From: an uncultured Collinsella sp.
GTDB taxonomy: Bacteria > Actinomycetota > Coriobacteriia > Coriobacteriales > Coriobacteriaceae
Assembly (NCBI GenBank): GCA_900549655.1
Contig: UROZ01000003.1
Location: 1-51,243, forward strand
DNA: 51,243 nucleotides
Direction of reading: 5' to 3'
Made by a program: the position numbers and the translations under genes. The notes under the pieces are model-generated. The model saw only the letters and a program-made list of their open reading frames with translations, made no database searches and was not told where the DNA came from. Shown here piece by piece: positions 8,783 to 17,677 of the stretch (the stretch's first letter is position 1; each line of letters begins with the position of its first letter).

Positions 8783-9661
8783 ATGAACAAGCCGAGTGTT
8801 TCCGCTGGCGTTGTTGCCGGTGTTGCCCTGGGAGCCGCGGCGCTGGGTGCTGCTGCCGTCGCTGTTCGCGCTGCCTGTCTGCAGGTCGCGCGAACCCGCA
8901 ACGGGTTGGCGCGTGTGAAGCGTGTGCACGACGAGAGCGGTGACGAGGTTCGCGTGCTCGTACAGGGCGGCGTCTACCAAAGCGCGAGCTATGTTGGCGA
9001 TCGTTGGGCGGAGCCAGTCTTTGCGTACTATCGTGCATTTGACGATGTGTTTGAGGCCGAGGATGCGATGCGCGACGCTTATGGTCGCGGCATCGACCGT
9101 ATGCTCATGCTGGGTGGCGGCGGGTTTGCCTATCCCAAGTTTGCGCTGATGTCGCACGAGGGCTTGCGCATGGACGTCATCGAGTATGACGGAGAGATTA
9201 CGCGCCTGGCGCGCCGTTGGTTCTATCTGGACGAGCTGGAGCGCACGGTGGGCGACCGCTTGCGGGTGATTACTGCTGAGGCTCGCTCGTATCTGGGTGT
9301 GACGAGTGTGGGTCATCGTCGCTACGACGTGGTCGTGAGCGATTGCTTTGGCGGTGCCGAGCCCGTACGCGAGCTGGCGACCGTTGAGGCGTTGCGTCTA
9401 GTGCGGGGCAGCCTGAATGCCGGCGGCATCTACGTGGCCAATATCGTGAGCGCAAGCGAGGGGAGCGATGTGACGTTCCTGCGCGATTGCGCTGCCACGG
9501 CACTCGAGGTATTCGCCCACGCCTGGGTGGTCCCATGTGGCGATGCGGAGTTCGGCGGCGAGGAAAACTACCTGCTCATCGCCAGCGACGGCAACTACGC
9601 CTTTGCCGAAGCCGTGCCCTTCGACACCGACTTCCTCGGCACCGTCCTTCACGACAAATAA
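8783..9661 (+). CDS. Membrane-anchored spermidine-synthase-like protein
   Basis: A 292-residue protein with a hydrophobic Ala/Val-rich N-terminal segment (about 7-30), then a Rossmann methyltransferase-like domain. LMLGGGGFAYPKF and the following DVIEYDGEITRLAR match the nucleotide-binding core of spermidine synthases. The usual catalytic DSTDP-type loop is replaced by VVSDCFGG, so aminopropyl transfer is doubtful. It may be one of the many spermidine-synthase-fold proteins with another role. The ATG follows the elp3 stop with no gap, and AAGGAG lies at the end of elp3. It converges on the helicase gene 26 bp away. Confidence 0.75.
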   Translation: MNKPSVSAGVVAGVALGAAALGAAAVAVRAACLQVARTRNGLARVKRVHDESGDEVRVLVQGGVYQSASYVGDRWAEPVFAYYRAFDDVFEAEDAMRDAYGRGIDRMLMLGGGGFAYPKFALMSHEGLRMDVIEYDGEITRLARRWFYLDELERTVGDRLRVITAEARSYLGVTSVGHRRYDVVVSDCFGGAEPVRELATVEALRLVRGSLNAGGIYVANIVSASEGSDVTFLRDCAATALEVFAHAWVVPCGDAEFGGEENYLLIASDGNYAFAEAVPFDTDFLGTVLHDK

Positions 9662-9687
9662 GTCTCCTCGTCCCAAAAAGACTGGTC

Positions 9688-12132
9688 TTAGGCGTGGTCG
9701 CGCCAGCCGAGAACGCGCTGCTTCATGCCTTCGATGTCGAGCACGCCTTCGGCAAAGCCCTTGCGCACGAGCTCTTCGGGAACAAACTCGTCGTAGCGGT
9801 CAAAGTAAGGCACCTCGCCGGGATAGACGAGGTCGATGGGGTCGAAGTCTTTCTCGGCTTCGGCGGCGAGCACTTCAAAGAACGTCTCCTCGTCGGCCTT
9901 CATCTTAAACTGCATAAAGTACGGGCGTGACGGGTCGAGTCCGCGAAGGCCCAGCTCCGCGGCACATTTAATCTTGAGCATGCGCTCGAGCGCCAAAAAG
10001 GCGTAGCTTCCCAACCAGGGGAAGAGCACCCAGGTGTCGCCGCCCAGGTTAATGAGCGGCTTGGTTCCCGCGCCCGAAATCTCGGCGGTATGACGAGCCT
10101 GCGCAAGGCGGGCCCGTGCGTTACCCATAAGGTACGGATATGCTGCGTGCTCGTTGAGCGCCTTGCGCATGCGCTCGAGTACGTGTGTATTGATATCACC
10201 GGGGCAGTCGCCAAAGTAGGCCGGCACCCGGCCCTTGACCTGCGTGGCAAAGACGGTGTGGCGCTTCCAGTCCACTTCCTCGACAATCCAGCAGTGTCCG
10301 GCGATGGCGATGCGCTCACCGGGCGGTGGCGGATTGACGATCGTGCCCAACTCGGCCGACTCGCTGCGAACGGTGAACTCCTCGTTTTCCTGGAATACGG
10401 CGTAGAACTTAAAGTTGTTAATGATGCGCTCGCCCGCGAGACCCACGATGAGCCCGCCACCTTCGGTGACCTGGATATGGTCGATCTTAATGAGGTGGCG
10501 TAGCAGCACACGGTAATCGTCTGCCGAGACACGGTGGAAATAGCTGAGCGTGAGCACGCGCTGGGCAAGTTCGGCCGGCGTGAGCTCTCCGGTGCTGGCA
10601 AGCGTCGACATAGTCTGGTGGTAGAGCAGGCTGTAGGGGAGTCGATCGAGTTCGGGTGGCTCGACCCACTTTTCCTCGCGATAGAGTTGTACGAGCGCGA
10701 TGCCCTGCAGGAGCTTCCACGGAATGGTCTCGGGCATCATCGTGCGCGGCTCGGGTTCTTCCTCGCGCATGACAAACCACATCTCGGGCGGAAGATCGCG
10801 GCGCCCCGTGCGGCCCATTCGCTGCAAAAAGGAGCTGACGGTAAACGGTGCATCGATCTGAAACGCACGCTCCAGACGGCCGATATCGATACCGAGCTCC
10901 AGTGTAGATGTGGTGACGGTTGTCTGTGCCTGCTCCTCATCGCGCATGAGCTCTTCTGCCGTCTCGCGCAGCGATGCTGAAAGATTGCCGTGGTGGATGA
11001 GAAAGCGGTCGGGCTCGTGCCGGCTCTCGCAGTAGCTGCGCAGCATGGAGCACACGGCCTCTGCCTCCTCGCGCGAGTTGGCAAAGACCAGGCACTTGCG
11101 GCCGCGTGTGTGCTCAAAGATATAGCCCATGCCGGGGTCGGCGTTGTCTGGCGCCGTGTCGGTGGGGTTGAGTAATGCCTGTTCGGGTGCTCGGGGGATG
11201 TCGACTTCGCCCTCGGGGGCCGACGAAGTGCGGCGATCCCTGGAGGTAGCCTTGTCCCGTGCCCGCTCACGACGTTGACGGCGCTCCTCTTGTGTGAGCT
11301 GTCCGCTGTGACGCATGTCTTGGGCGCCGGCGGGCAGTGCCGCGGGTGCCGCTGCCTCAATGCGCTCGCACGCAAGCACTTCGGCCTCTTGAGGACCCGT
11401 GCTCTCGAATCCTCGTTGTTGCGCCTGGGGACCCGAGTTGTAGAAGTGCTCCATGGAGATACGCCACACGCGGCGCGGCTCCTCAAAGCGGGGGATGATG
11501 CAATCGCGTCCTGTTCCCTGCGAGAGGAAGGCACCCGTACGCTCGGGGTCACCGATGGTGGCCGAAAGGCCGATGCGGCGGGGCTGCACGCCTGCCATGC
11601 GCGAGAGGCGCTCGATAAGGCAGAGCGTCTGACCGCCGCGGTCGCCGCGCATGAGCGAATGGACCTCGTCGATGACCACATAGCGCAGGTCGCAAAACAT
11701 GCGCGGGATCGCCATGTGCTTATGGATTAAGAGCGCCTCGAGTGACTCGGGCGTAATCTGCAAGATGCCGCTCGGTTTTTTTATGAGCTTAGCCTTGTGC
11801 GACTGCGAGACATCGCCATGCCAGTGCCAGACAGGGATATCGGCCTCTTCGCAGAGGTCGTTGAGACGGACGAACTGATCATTGATGAGCGCTTTGAGGG
11901 GGCCGATGTAGAGGGCGCCTACGCTCGCGGGCGGGTTCTCCCAAAACTCGGTCAGGATGGGAAAGAAGGCTGCCTCGGTTTTGCCGGAAGCCATGGATGC
12001 CGTCAGGAGCACATTATCTTGCGTGTTAAAGATGGCGTCTGCCGCTGCAACCTGGATAGAGCGCAGACTCTCCCAATCGTGGGAGTAGATGAAGTCTTGG
12101 ATAAACGGAGCATATCGGTCAAAGGCGTTCAC
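9688..12132 (-). CDS. Lhr/BrxHI-like DEAD-box helicase of a TerB-BrxD-helicase module
   Basis: An 814-residue superfamily 2 helicase. Motifs: ASMASGKTE (45-53), DEVHS (155-159), LSATIGD (189-195), and QRMGRTGRRD in the second RecA domain (about 440-450). A low-complexity basic insert (about 275-310) separates the two halves. The C-terminal region is not recognisable by eye but the length and order resemble Lhr-type and BrxHI helicases. Start: GTG at 12132, preceded by a perfect AGGAGG. The TTG 15 bp upstream lies in front of the ribosome site and is rejected. It is last in a module with the ATPase and TerB genes upstream, and a terminator-like hairpin lies between it and the ATPase gene. Likely role: unwinding DNA in a defence or repair complex (inference). 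Confidence 0.85.
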   Translation of the reverse strand: MNAFDRYAPFIQDFIYSHDWESLRSIQVAAADAIFNTQDNVLLTASMASGKTEAAFFPILTEFWENPPASVGALYIGPLKALINDQFVRLNDLCEEADIPVWHWHGDVSQSHKAKLIKKPSGILQITPESLEALLIHKHMAIPRMFCDLRYVVIDEVHSLMRGDRGGQTLCLIERLSRMAGVQPRRIGLSATIGDPERTGAFLSQGTGRDCIIPRFEEPRRVWRISMEHFYNSGPQAQQRGFESTGPQEAEVLACERIEAAAPAALPAGAQDMRHSGQLTQEERRQRRERARDKATSRDRRTSSAPEGEVDIPRAPEQALLNPTDTAPDNADPGMGYIFEHTRGRKCLVFANSREEAEAVCSMLRSYCESRHEPDRFLIHHGNLSASLRETAEELMRDEEQAQTTVTTSTLELGIDIGRLERAFQIDAPFTVSSFLQRMGRTGRRDLPPEMWFVMREEEPEPRTMMPETIPWKLLQGIALVQLYREEKWVEPPELDRLPYSLLYHQTMSTLASTGELTPAELAQRVLTLSYFHRVSADDYRVLLRHLIKIDHIQVTEGGGLIVGLAGERIINNFKFYAVFQENEEFTVRSESAELGTIVNPPPPGERIAIAGHCWIVEEVDWKRHTVFATQVKGRVPAYFGDCPGDINTHVLERMRKALNEHAAYPYLMGNARARLAQARHTAEISGAGTKPLINLGGDTWVLFPWLGSYAFLALERMLKIKCAAELGLRGLDPSRPYFMQFKMKADEETFFEVLAAEAEKDFDPIDLVYPGEVPYFDRYDEFVPEELVRKGFAEGVLDIEGMKQRVLGWRDHA

Positions 12133-12213
12133 GGGGCCTCCTCTCAAATACGAATCTCTTAACGCGGTGAGCAGTGGCTCGCTACATTACTGTCTCGACG
12201 TTTGCCCAGATAA

Positions 12214-12250
12214 AACCTGCCAAAATAAACCTGTCCCTTTTTGGCAGGTT
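12214..12250 (-). terminator. Terminator or attenuator between ATPase and helicase genes
   Basis: Perfect 12-bp arms AACCTGCCAAAA (12214-12225) and TTTTGGCAGGTT (12239-12250) surround a 13-base loop. The arms start inside the ATPase stop codon, and on the - strand the stem is followed by TTTAT. The loop holds another AACCTG (12228-12233) that could pair with the same right arm, so two alternative folds are possible. Confidence 0.65.
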
Positions 12251-13553
12251 AGATGGTGAACTCGGCGAAGTTGCGGTCTTCGCTTGCGGTGTCGGTGTTG
12301 TCCGTTACGGCTGCCGGCGCCAGCGCGTCGCCACCGACGCTTTGCAGCAACTCGGCCACGTTAGCATCGGGGTTTTGGCATAGGATGTCGAGCAGCTCGA
12401 TAAAGTCACGAATGACTTCACGCGGCGTTAAGTGCGTATCGGCTCCCACGCGGCCAAACTCAATCTTGAGGAAGTCCACCAAGTCGTTTTCGGTAAGCGA
12501 GGGCGTCCAGCCAAAGTAGCCGGCATGGATCTGCATGAGTTTTTCGATCAGCACCAGCAGTTCCTCATAGGTGAGTGGCTGTAGGCGGATGATGGGCGCG
12601 AGCATGTCCTTAAGGTCCTCGCGCGCAAAGCGGCCCTGAGCGAGTCGGCTGCGCAGGGCTTCGTAGGAGAACACGCCGCGGCGGCGGTCTTCGATGGAGG
12701 TTGGCGTGCCGCCCATAATCATGCCCAGGTACTGCGCTTTGCCCTGAAGCGTGTCGTTGTACATGGTCAGGATTTTCTCGTAGTTGTACTGGCGCGTGAT
12801 AGCGTTGGGAATCTTATACAGATTCACGAGCTCGTCGATGAGCACCAGCATGCCCTTGTAGCCGCTGCAAACCAAAAAACGAGCGATGAGTTTGACGTAG
12901 TCGTACCAGTCGTCATCGCTGATGATGGTTGAGGAGCCCAGCTCGGCGCGTGCCTCACTCTTGGTGCGGTACTCGCCGCGAATCCATTTGGTCACGCGGC
13001 TCATAGCTTCTTCGTCGCCCTCGGATACGGCCGCGCGGTAGCGGCGGAGCATACGGGAGAAGTCGAAGCCGTGGACCATTTCCTCGAGCGGGGCCAGTTG
13101 GGCATTGACGGCAGACTCATCGGCATCGGCACACGAGGCGACCCAGCGATCCAGGATAAGGTTGAGTGCACCGCCCTCGGGGCGCGTTTTAGTCGATATG
13201 TTGCGGATGAGCTCACGGTAGGTGGCAAGGCCCTGTCCCTGGCCGCCCTGCAGGCGGCGCTCAGGGGATAGGTCGGCATCGGCGACGACGAATCCCTCGC
13301 CCATGGCGTGCGTGCGGATGGTCTGGAGCAAAAAGCTCTTGCCGGCTCCGTAGCGACCGACTAAAAAGCGGAAGCTCGCGCCGCCATCGGCGATGAGACT
13401 CAAATCGGTGAGCAGGGCGCGAATCTCGACCTCGCGTCCCACGGTGATATAGGGAAGGCCGATGCGCGGGACCACGCCGCCCTTGAGTGAGTTGAGAATG
13501 ACGGCGGCGATGCGCTTGGGCACGCGGGGTGCTGCGGATGCGGTATCACTCAT
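12249..13553 (-). CDS. BrxD-like ATP-binding protein (DUF2791 family)
   Basis: A 434-residue P-loop ATPase. Walker A is GRYGAGKS at 66-73 and Walker B is LVLIDEL at 236-242. The N-terminal stretch GGVVPRIGLPYITVGRE and the FRFLVGRYGAGKSFLLQ block are those I know from the DUF2791/BrxD family found in BREX type 2 loci and in standalone modules. The start codon overlaps the end of the TerB gene by 8 bp, which implies translational coupling. A hairpin follows the stop codon. It probably powers a complex with the adjacent helicase and TerB protein (inference). No other BREX genes (brxC, pglZ, pglX) are in the window. Confidence 0.85.
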   Translation of the reverse strand: MSDTASAAPRVPKRIAAVILNSLKGGVVPRIGLPYITVGREVEIRALLTDLSLIADGGASFRFLVGRYGAGKSFLLQTIRTHAMGEGFVVADADLSPERRLQGGQGQGLATYRELIRNISTKTRPEGGALNLILDRWVASCADADESAVNAQLAPLEEMVHGFDFSRMLRRYRAAVSEGDEEAMSRVTKWIRGEYRTKSEARAELGSSTIISDDDWYDYVKLIARFLVCSGYKGMLVLIDELVNLYKIPNAITRQYNYEKILTMYNDTLQGKAQYLGMIMGGTPTSIEDRRRGVFSYEALRSRLAQGRFAREDLKDMLAPIIRLQPLTYEELLVLIEKLMQIHAGYFGWTPSLTENDLVDFLKIEFGRVGADTHLTPREVIRDFIELLDILCQNPDANVAELLQSVGGDALAPAAVTDNTDTASEDRNFAEFTI

Positions 13554-15306
13554 AGTCTAGGTATCCTCTCACGTCTGCTTCGTAGTCCTCGATAATTTGC
13601 GGTCCTGCCGCGCCAAATTCAATTACGGTGTCACCCACCAGGTCAAAGAGCGCCTCGTTGATGCTGTCGACGAGCATGTCCTCGCTCTGCCCCGATTGCA
13701 CTACCGCCGATTCCGCCTGTACTGCGTTGTGCTCGAGCAGCGCGCGGAGATAGGCGTCTGCGGCGGGCGCGAGTTCGGTTGCGGTGCCAGCGGGTGCAGT
13801 CGATACGACCGCGGGCGTCGGCGCGAGAAGCGGTGCCACGACACCAAACTGTTCGGTGGATATGGTCGGCTCGTCGGTCAAGTCCTGCCGAATGGGTGCC
13901 ACGACCGCCTCGACAATCGCGTCGGTTACGGGCTCGGCTTCCGGTTGCCCTGAGTCCGCTGCCTCGGCTTCTGCGGACGCGCCGTCCTCGCGTTCCTCGT
14001 CGATCAAAAGCGCTTCGCGCGTTTGCGCAGCGGCGCTCCGAATGTGCCCCAGCTGACTCAGATCGATATCGATCTTGACGGGCTGGTGTGCGGCGTCCCA
14101 CGAAAGCCACGCCACAATCTCGTCATCGATAATCTTGGCCAGATATTTGGGGACCTTTTCTTCCTTAAGGGGATGGGCGGGGTCCAGCGCCAGGCGCAGG
14201 CGTTGGTCGCAGGCGCGCATCATTTCACCGAGCTTGCTGCTCTTTTGCCTACTACTGTGGATACGCATGCATTCCCAAAAGCCGTTTTGGCAACGGTAGA
14301 TATGGATAGGATCCAGGCGGTATTCGCAGTCCTCGTGGCGCTCGGGCGCAAAGAATACGGCCGAGGCAAACATGGTGTAGGGCATGGCCGTCTCCTCCCC
14401 AAATAAGCTCGCCACGATGCCGGTCTTTCGGTGCGTGTCATAGTAGCGCGCCATACGGACATACACGGCGCACGCCACGTGGCGCAGATCGCGGTGGTGG
14501 CTGCGGTCGAGCCGCGAGTTACTTAGGTTGTACGTGGAGAGGGCGTTGATGGCGGCCATGAGTCGCTCCTCGCGCACCTCATCGGGCGGAAGGGGGAGCG
14601 TGGGCTCGGAGGTTTTGCGACGCTTAGGGGTCTGGCCGGACGGTGCCGGTGCTGGTACAAGGTCTCGTGCCGCGCGCCGCAGCTCGATAAGGGCGTTATC
14701 GAACATGACGGTTTTAGAGTCACGAAGCAGCTTGGGGTCGAGCCCGTGGAACACGGCGTAATCCTGCAGCCACACGCGCGCAAACCGGTCGATGCCGGGC
14801 TCGAAGGCGCGATAGACATTCCAAAAAGCCTTGATCTTGTTAAAACCATCGAGCGGATCATCTACGCCAATGCCGCAAATCAGCTCATAGAGATACAGAA
14901 AGGCAAAGGACGTAGACGTTTCCTCGACGGTTCCGCGGCGCACTTGGGCACGCCAGGTAAAGTAGCCGCGCAGCTGCCGGTCGCTCATGGCGTTGTAGGT
15001 GGGAAAGTACGACTTAAAGGTGCCGTTGTAGGGACAGTCGTCCTCAAAGTCGGCCATCAGCAGGCCCTGGCGGTAAAAAAGCTCGGCTTCCGAAAGCCAA
15101 CGGCCCGCACCGCCCTTGGGGTCTTCTTGCCAACGCGATATCTCACGCATCTTGCGGTACTGGTCGGGGAGGAAGTTCTGCATCTGTCGGCCGGTTTTGA
15201 GAATCGGCTCGTCTGCGTAGATTTCGTTTGAGAAACGGGCGGACTGATGGGTCCGGGCCTCGGCCATAATGCGCTCGATGAGCATCTTGATGTCCTGGTC
15301 GGCCAC
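13546..15306 (-). CDS. TerB_N / TerB_C domain protein
   Basis: A 586-residue protein, first gene of the module. The TerB_N domain covers about residues 55-180: AELFYRQGLLMADFEDD, YFPTYNAMSDRQLRGYFTWR and LYELICGIGV are characteristic. The TerB_C region covers roughly 340-586 and ends in SINEALFDLVGDTVIEF and IIEDYEADVRG, also typical. An acidic Ala-rich linker (about 430-530) splits the C-terminal part. Start: GTG at 15306 with GGAGGAG directly upstream. Comparative-genomic work on Ter-dependent systems linked TerB_N/TerB_C proteins to helicase/ATPase DNA-processing neighbourhoods, which is the arrangement here. No tellurite-resistance genes (terC, terD) are nearby. Confidence 0.88.
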   Translation of the reverse strand: MADQDIKMLIERIMAEARTHQSARFSNEIYADEPILKTGRQMQNFLPDQYRKMREISRWQEDPKGGAGRWLSEAELFYRQGLLMADFEDDCPYNGTFKSYFPTYNAMSDRQLRGYFTWRAQVRRGTVEETSTSFAFLYLYELICGIGVDDPLDGFNKIKAFWNVYRAFEPGIDRFARVWLQDYAVFHGLDPKLLRDSKTVMFDNALIELRRAARDLVPAPAPSGQTPKRRKTSEPTLPLPPDEVREERLMAAINALSTYNLSNSRLDRSHHRDLRHVACAVYVRMARYYDTHRKTGIVASLFGEETAMPYTMFASAVFFAPERHEDCEYRLDPIHIYRCQNGFWECMRIHSSRQKSSKLGEMMRACDQRLRLALDPAHPLKEEKVPKYLAKIIDDEIVAWLSWDAAHQPVKIDIDLSQLGHIRSAAAQTREALLIDEEREDGASAEAEAADSGQPEAEPVTDAIVEAVVAPIRQDLTDEPTISTEQFGVVAPLLAPTPAVVSTAPAGTATELAPAADAYLRALLEHNAVQAESAVVQSGQSEDMLVDSINEALFDLVGDTVIEFGAAGPQIIEDYEADVRGYLDYE

Positions 15307-15342
15307 CGCTCCTCCTCTCGAACGCAGCTACGGTGACCTCAT

Positions 15343-15348
15343 ATCATA
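15343..15348 (-). promoter_or_regulatory. Possible -10 box for the TerB-BrxD-helicase module
   Basis: TATGAT on the - strand lies 37 bases upstream of the GTG start of the TerB gene. A weak -35 (TCGAAC) sits 18 bases further upstream. Confidence 0.35.
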
Positions 15349-15393
15349 GCACAGCATCAAACAGATGTTCGAGATACCGCTGCGTAGATAGAT

Positions 15394-16110
15394 TTAGAAC
15401 AGGAGGGCGTAGATGACGGCTATGACAACGGAGGGGAGCATATTGGCCGTGCGGAAGGTCTGAGGACGGATGAGGTTGACGCCGACGCAGAAGATGAGCA
15501 TGGAGCCTACGAGCGAAAGGCTGTCGAGGGCTGCCGTGGTCATGATGGGGGAGAGTGCGCCGGCAAACAGCGTGATCGTCCCCTGGAACACGGCGACGGG
15601 CAGGGCGGAGAAAATGCAGCCGCGGCCAAGCGACGCCGTCATGGTGCAGACGATGATGCAGTCCAATGCGCCTTTCAAGGCAAGCGTTGACCAGTCACCG
15701 AGCAGACCGTCCTGGATCGATCCCACGATAGCCATGGCACCGATGCAGACGGTCAGCGATGTCGAGACAAAAGCGTTGGTGAACTCGTTATCGCCCTCGC
15801 TGCCGGTTTTGCGCTTGAGCCATTCGCCAAGGTTCTCGATGGCGGCCTCCAAGTTGATGGCCTCGCCGATGAGCGAACCGAGCGCAAATGAGACGATGAG
15901 CATGGTGGTACCGGTGGTCGCTAGCGCCTTTCCATCGATGATGAGCATCTTTTGCATGGTGCCGCCCAGGCCGATAAACAGGACGCACAGCCCCGATGCT
16001 TTCATGAGCGTGTCTTGGATACGCGGTGTAATGAAGCGGCCGCCCGCTAATCCTAAAAGACCGCCCGCAACTAAAAGCACAACGTTGATGATTGTTCCCA
16101 AGCCCGGCAT
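15394..16110 (-). CDS. DUF554 family integral membrane protein
   Basis: A 238-residue, very hydrophobic protein with about six to seven membrane segments and Gly-rich helices (GTIINVVLLVAGGLLGLAGG at the N-terminus). LCVLFIGLGGTMQKML, SFALGSLIGE and GALDCIIVCTMTASLG fit the DUF554 (YdfK/YqgA-like) family, predicted transporters of unknown substrate. The ATG at 16110 has AGGAGGGCTC just upstream. The frame is open for 23 more codons but without a ribosome site. It follows the exported-protein cluster on the same strand after a 118-bp gap, so it may be a separate unit. Confidence 0.85.
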   Translation of the reverse strand: MPGLGTIINVVLLVAGGLLGLAGGRFITPRIQDTLMKASGLCVLFIGLGGTMQKMLIIDGKALATTGTTMLIVSFALGSLIGEAINLEAAIENLGEWLKRKTGSEGDNEFTNAFVSTSLTVCIGAMAIVGSIQDGLLGDWSTLALKGALDCIIVCTMTASLGRGCIFSALPVAVFQGTITLFAGALSPIMTTAALDSLSLVGSMLIFCVGVNLIRPQTFRTANMLPSVVIAVIYALLF

Positions 16111-16228
16111 GAGCCCTCCTGTATTGATGCCAACGTGGCAATCGTAGCAGAACGAAATGCGAGGCACATCGCGACTCATCTAATACGTTATATAAGTGGT
16201 GTTAGGAATGATGCGCAGCATTTAAGCC

Positions 16229-17659
16229 TCAGGTGGTTGTCGGGACATAGGGATAGTATTCAAAGCGCAGTGTCATAAGCCGCTGTGGGGATTCAATAGC
16301 CGCGGCGATGATATTGGCATCGCGGGCACGATCAAACCCTTCGAGTTCGATCTGATACGAGACGTCTTGCATAATGTCCAGACGTCGCCAGGCTAGGAGT
16401 GTGTCACCATCGAATTCCAAGGTCTTGCCTCCGTCTGGAGCAACGGCGTATAAACGCAGCTTGGCGGTGGTTGCAGGGTCGACAACCGTGACCTTTTTAA
16501 TTTCGTTTCGAGTATTCTTGGCGCCCAACAAGGTGAGCAGTGTTGGGGCCACGACCTCGCCCGATGGCAAAAAGACGACTTCGATGGATTCGGGAAATGC
16601 GATGATAGCCGACTTGCGGACGGGCTGATTGGCGGCGGCAACTTCGATGTTCGCAGCGTCGATGACCTCTGTGTGGTCGAGTGCGGCAAGCGCGCAGCAG
16701 TTACCTTCATCGATCTCTTGAGGATCAGCAAGCCCCAGACTGTCCGCGAGCTCGGGATCGTTTGGATCGGTAACGGGCTCATTCGGTGCTTCGAAAGAAG
16801 CTGGGGCGCTGTTTGTCGGCGACGGCATGTCGCCCGCACCTGCTTCTTTATCCGCGCTCTCTTCTTGTATGGTTGCGTTGATGGGTTCGTCGTTTGAGGG
16901 GAGCGTCTTGGCGTCAAGCGCGGAGGGGAGAATTCCGATGGCTCCGGATCCGTTCCACTCCATTTCGAGAAGCGCCGGGTCGGCAAGAATGCGTTGCCTG
17001 CTTTGCGCGTGGGCATCGATTTCAATAGGGCCTGCCTCTATCCCTCGTGTAAGGCTGAGTGATCCGGCTGGCTTCTCGAAATGAGCGTCTGTGTCTTTGG
17101 CGCTGACGGCGTAGAACGGCAGGGACGCTTCTCCCGCCGCGATGGCATCGGTGCCGGCTTTGGTCAGTCGCAACGATGCCGTGAATGAGAGGGTGGGCTG
17201 CGCATCGTCTGCATTCGCGGCGGCGCAGCCCAGACATATACCGCCTCCTTTCTCGAAAAACGTACCGTCGAAGGCGACCTTCGCTCCGTTCGCCGAGTCA
17301 TCGACCGAAGCGATGTCGATGCGCAGCTCTAAATTGCATGGATCGCCATCCGCATCGAGCACAATCGAGCGCCACATGCAGACGGCGCACCCCGCCTGGG
17401 AGCCGTTTGCCTTGTTCGAACGATTGATATCCACGACTATCGAGCCGTCCGTATTACGACGAAGGCATCCCGAGGTTGAGATTGCGGCTTGTGCGATCGA
17501 AAAACGCTTACACGCAATGGCGCTCGACGGATTTGGTGCGGAGCTTAGGGCTGCTGGTAAGGAGTCTGCCATGACGGGAGTCGCCCAAGCGGCGACGGGC
17601 GTTCCGGTTGCGAGCGCGCCGCAGAGTGCGACGACGGGCAAAAGGTTCTTTGATGCCAT
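16229..17659 (-). CDS. Secreted cysteine-containing protein, function unknown
   Basis: A 476-residue protein with a signal peptide (residues 1-26, cleavage probably after AAWA or nearby). I do not recognise the family. The mature part has Cys pairs near the N-terminus (GCAVCMWRS, GICLGC), beta-rich stretches, a disordered acidic Pro/Ser linker (about 265-310) and a C-terminal beta-rich domain. There is no C-terminal membrane anchor or sortase signal. AGGAGACCCC precedes the ATG. It begins 18 bp after the LAQTG gene and is the last gene of an apparent operon of exported proteins, so it may be an envelope or appendage component (inference). Confidence 0.7.
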   Translation of the reverse strand: MASKNLLPVVALCGALATGTPVAAWATPVMADSLPAALSSAPNPSSAIACKRFSIAQAAISTSGCLRRNTDGSIVVDINRSNKANGSQAGCAVCMWRSIVLDADGDPCNLELRIDIASVDDSANGAKVAFDGTFFEKGGGICLGCAAANADDAQPTLSFTASLRLTKAGTDAIAAGEASLPFYAVSAKDTDAHFEKPAGSLSLTRGIEAGPIEIDAHAQSRQRILADPALLEMEWNGSGAIGILPSALDAKTLPSNDEPINATIQEESADKEAGAGDMPSPTNSAPASFEAPNEPVTDPNDPELADSLGLADPQEIDEGNCCALAALDHTEVIDAANIEVAAANQPVRKSAIIAFPESIEVVFLPSGEVVAPTLLTLLGAKNTRNEIKKVTVVDPATTAKLRLYAVAPDGGKTLEFDGDTLLAWRRLDIMQDVSYQIELEGFDRARDANIIAAAIESPQRLMTLRFEYYPYVPTTT

Positions 17660-17677
17660 GGGGTCTCCTTAGCTAAT

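Noticed and set aside
6782..9316. Very long open frame on the - strand opposite elp3
   Set aside because: It is antisense to a clear Elp3 and its neighbour, and its product has the Arg, His and Ala bias typical of a G+C-rich shadow frame with no recognisable domain.
12249..13553. Full BREX locus around the BrxD-like gene
   Set aside because: No brxC, pglX, pglZ or brxA/B lies within the window; only the ATPase and helicase resemble BREX accessory genes.
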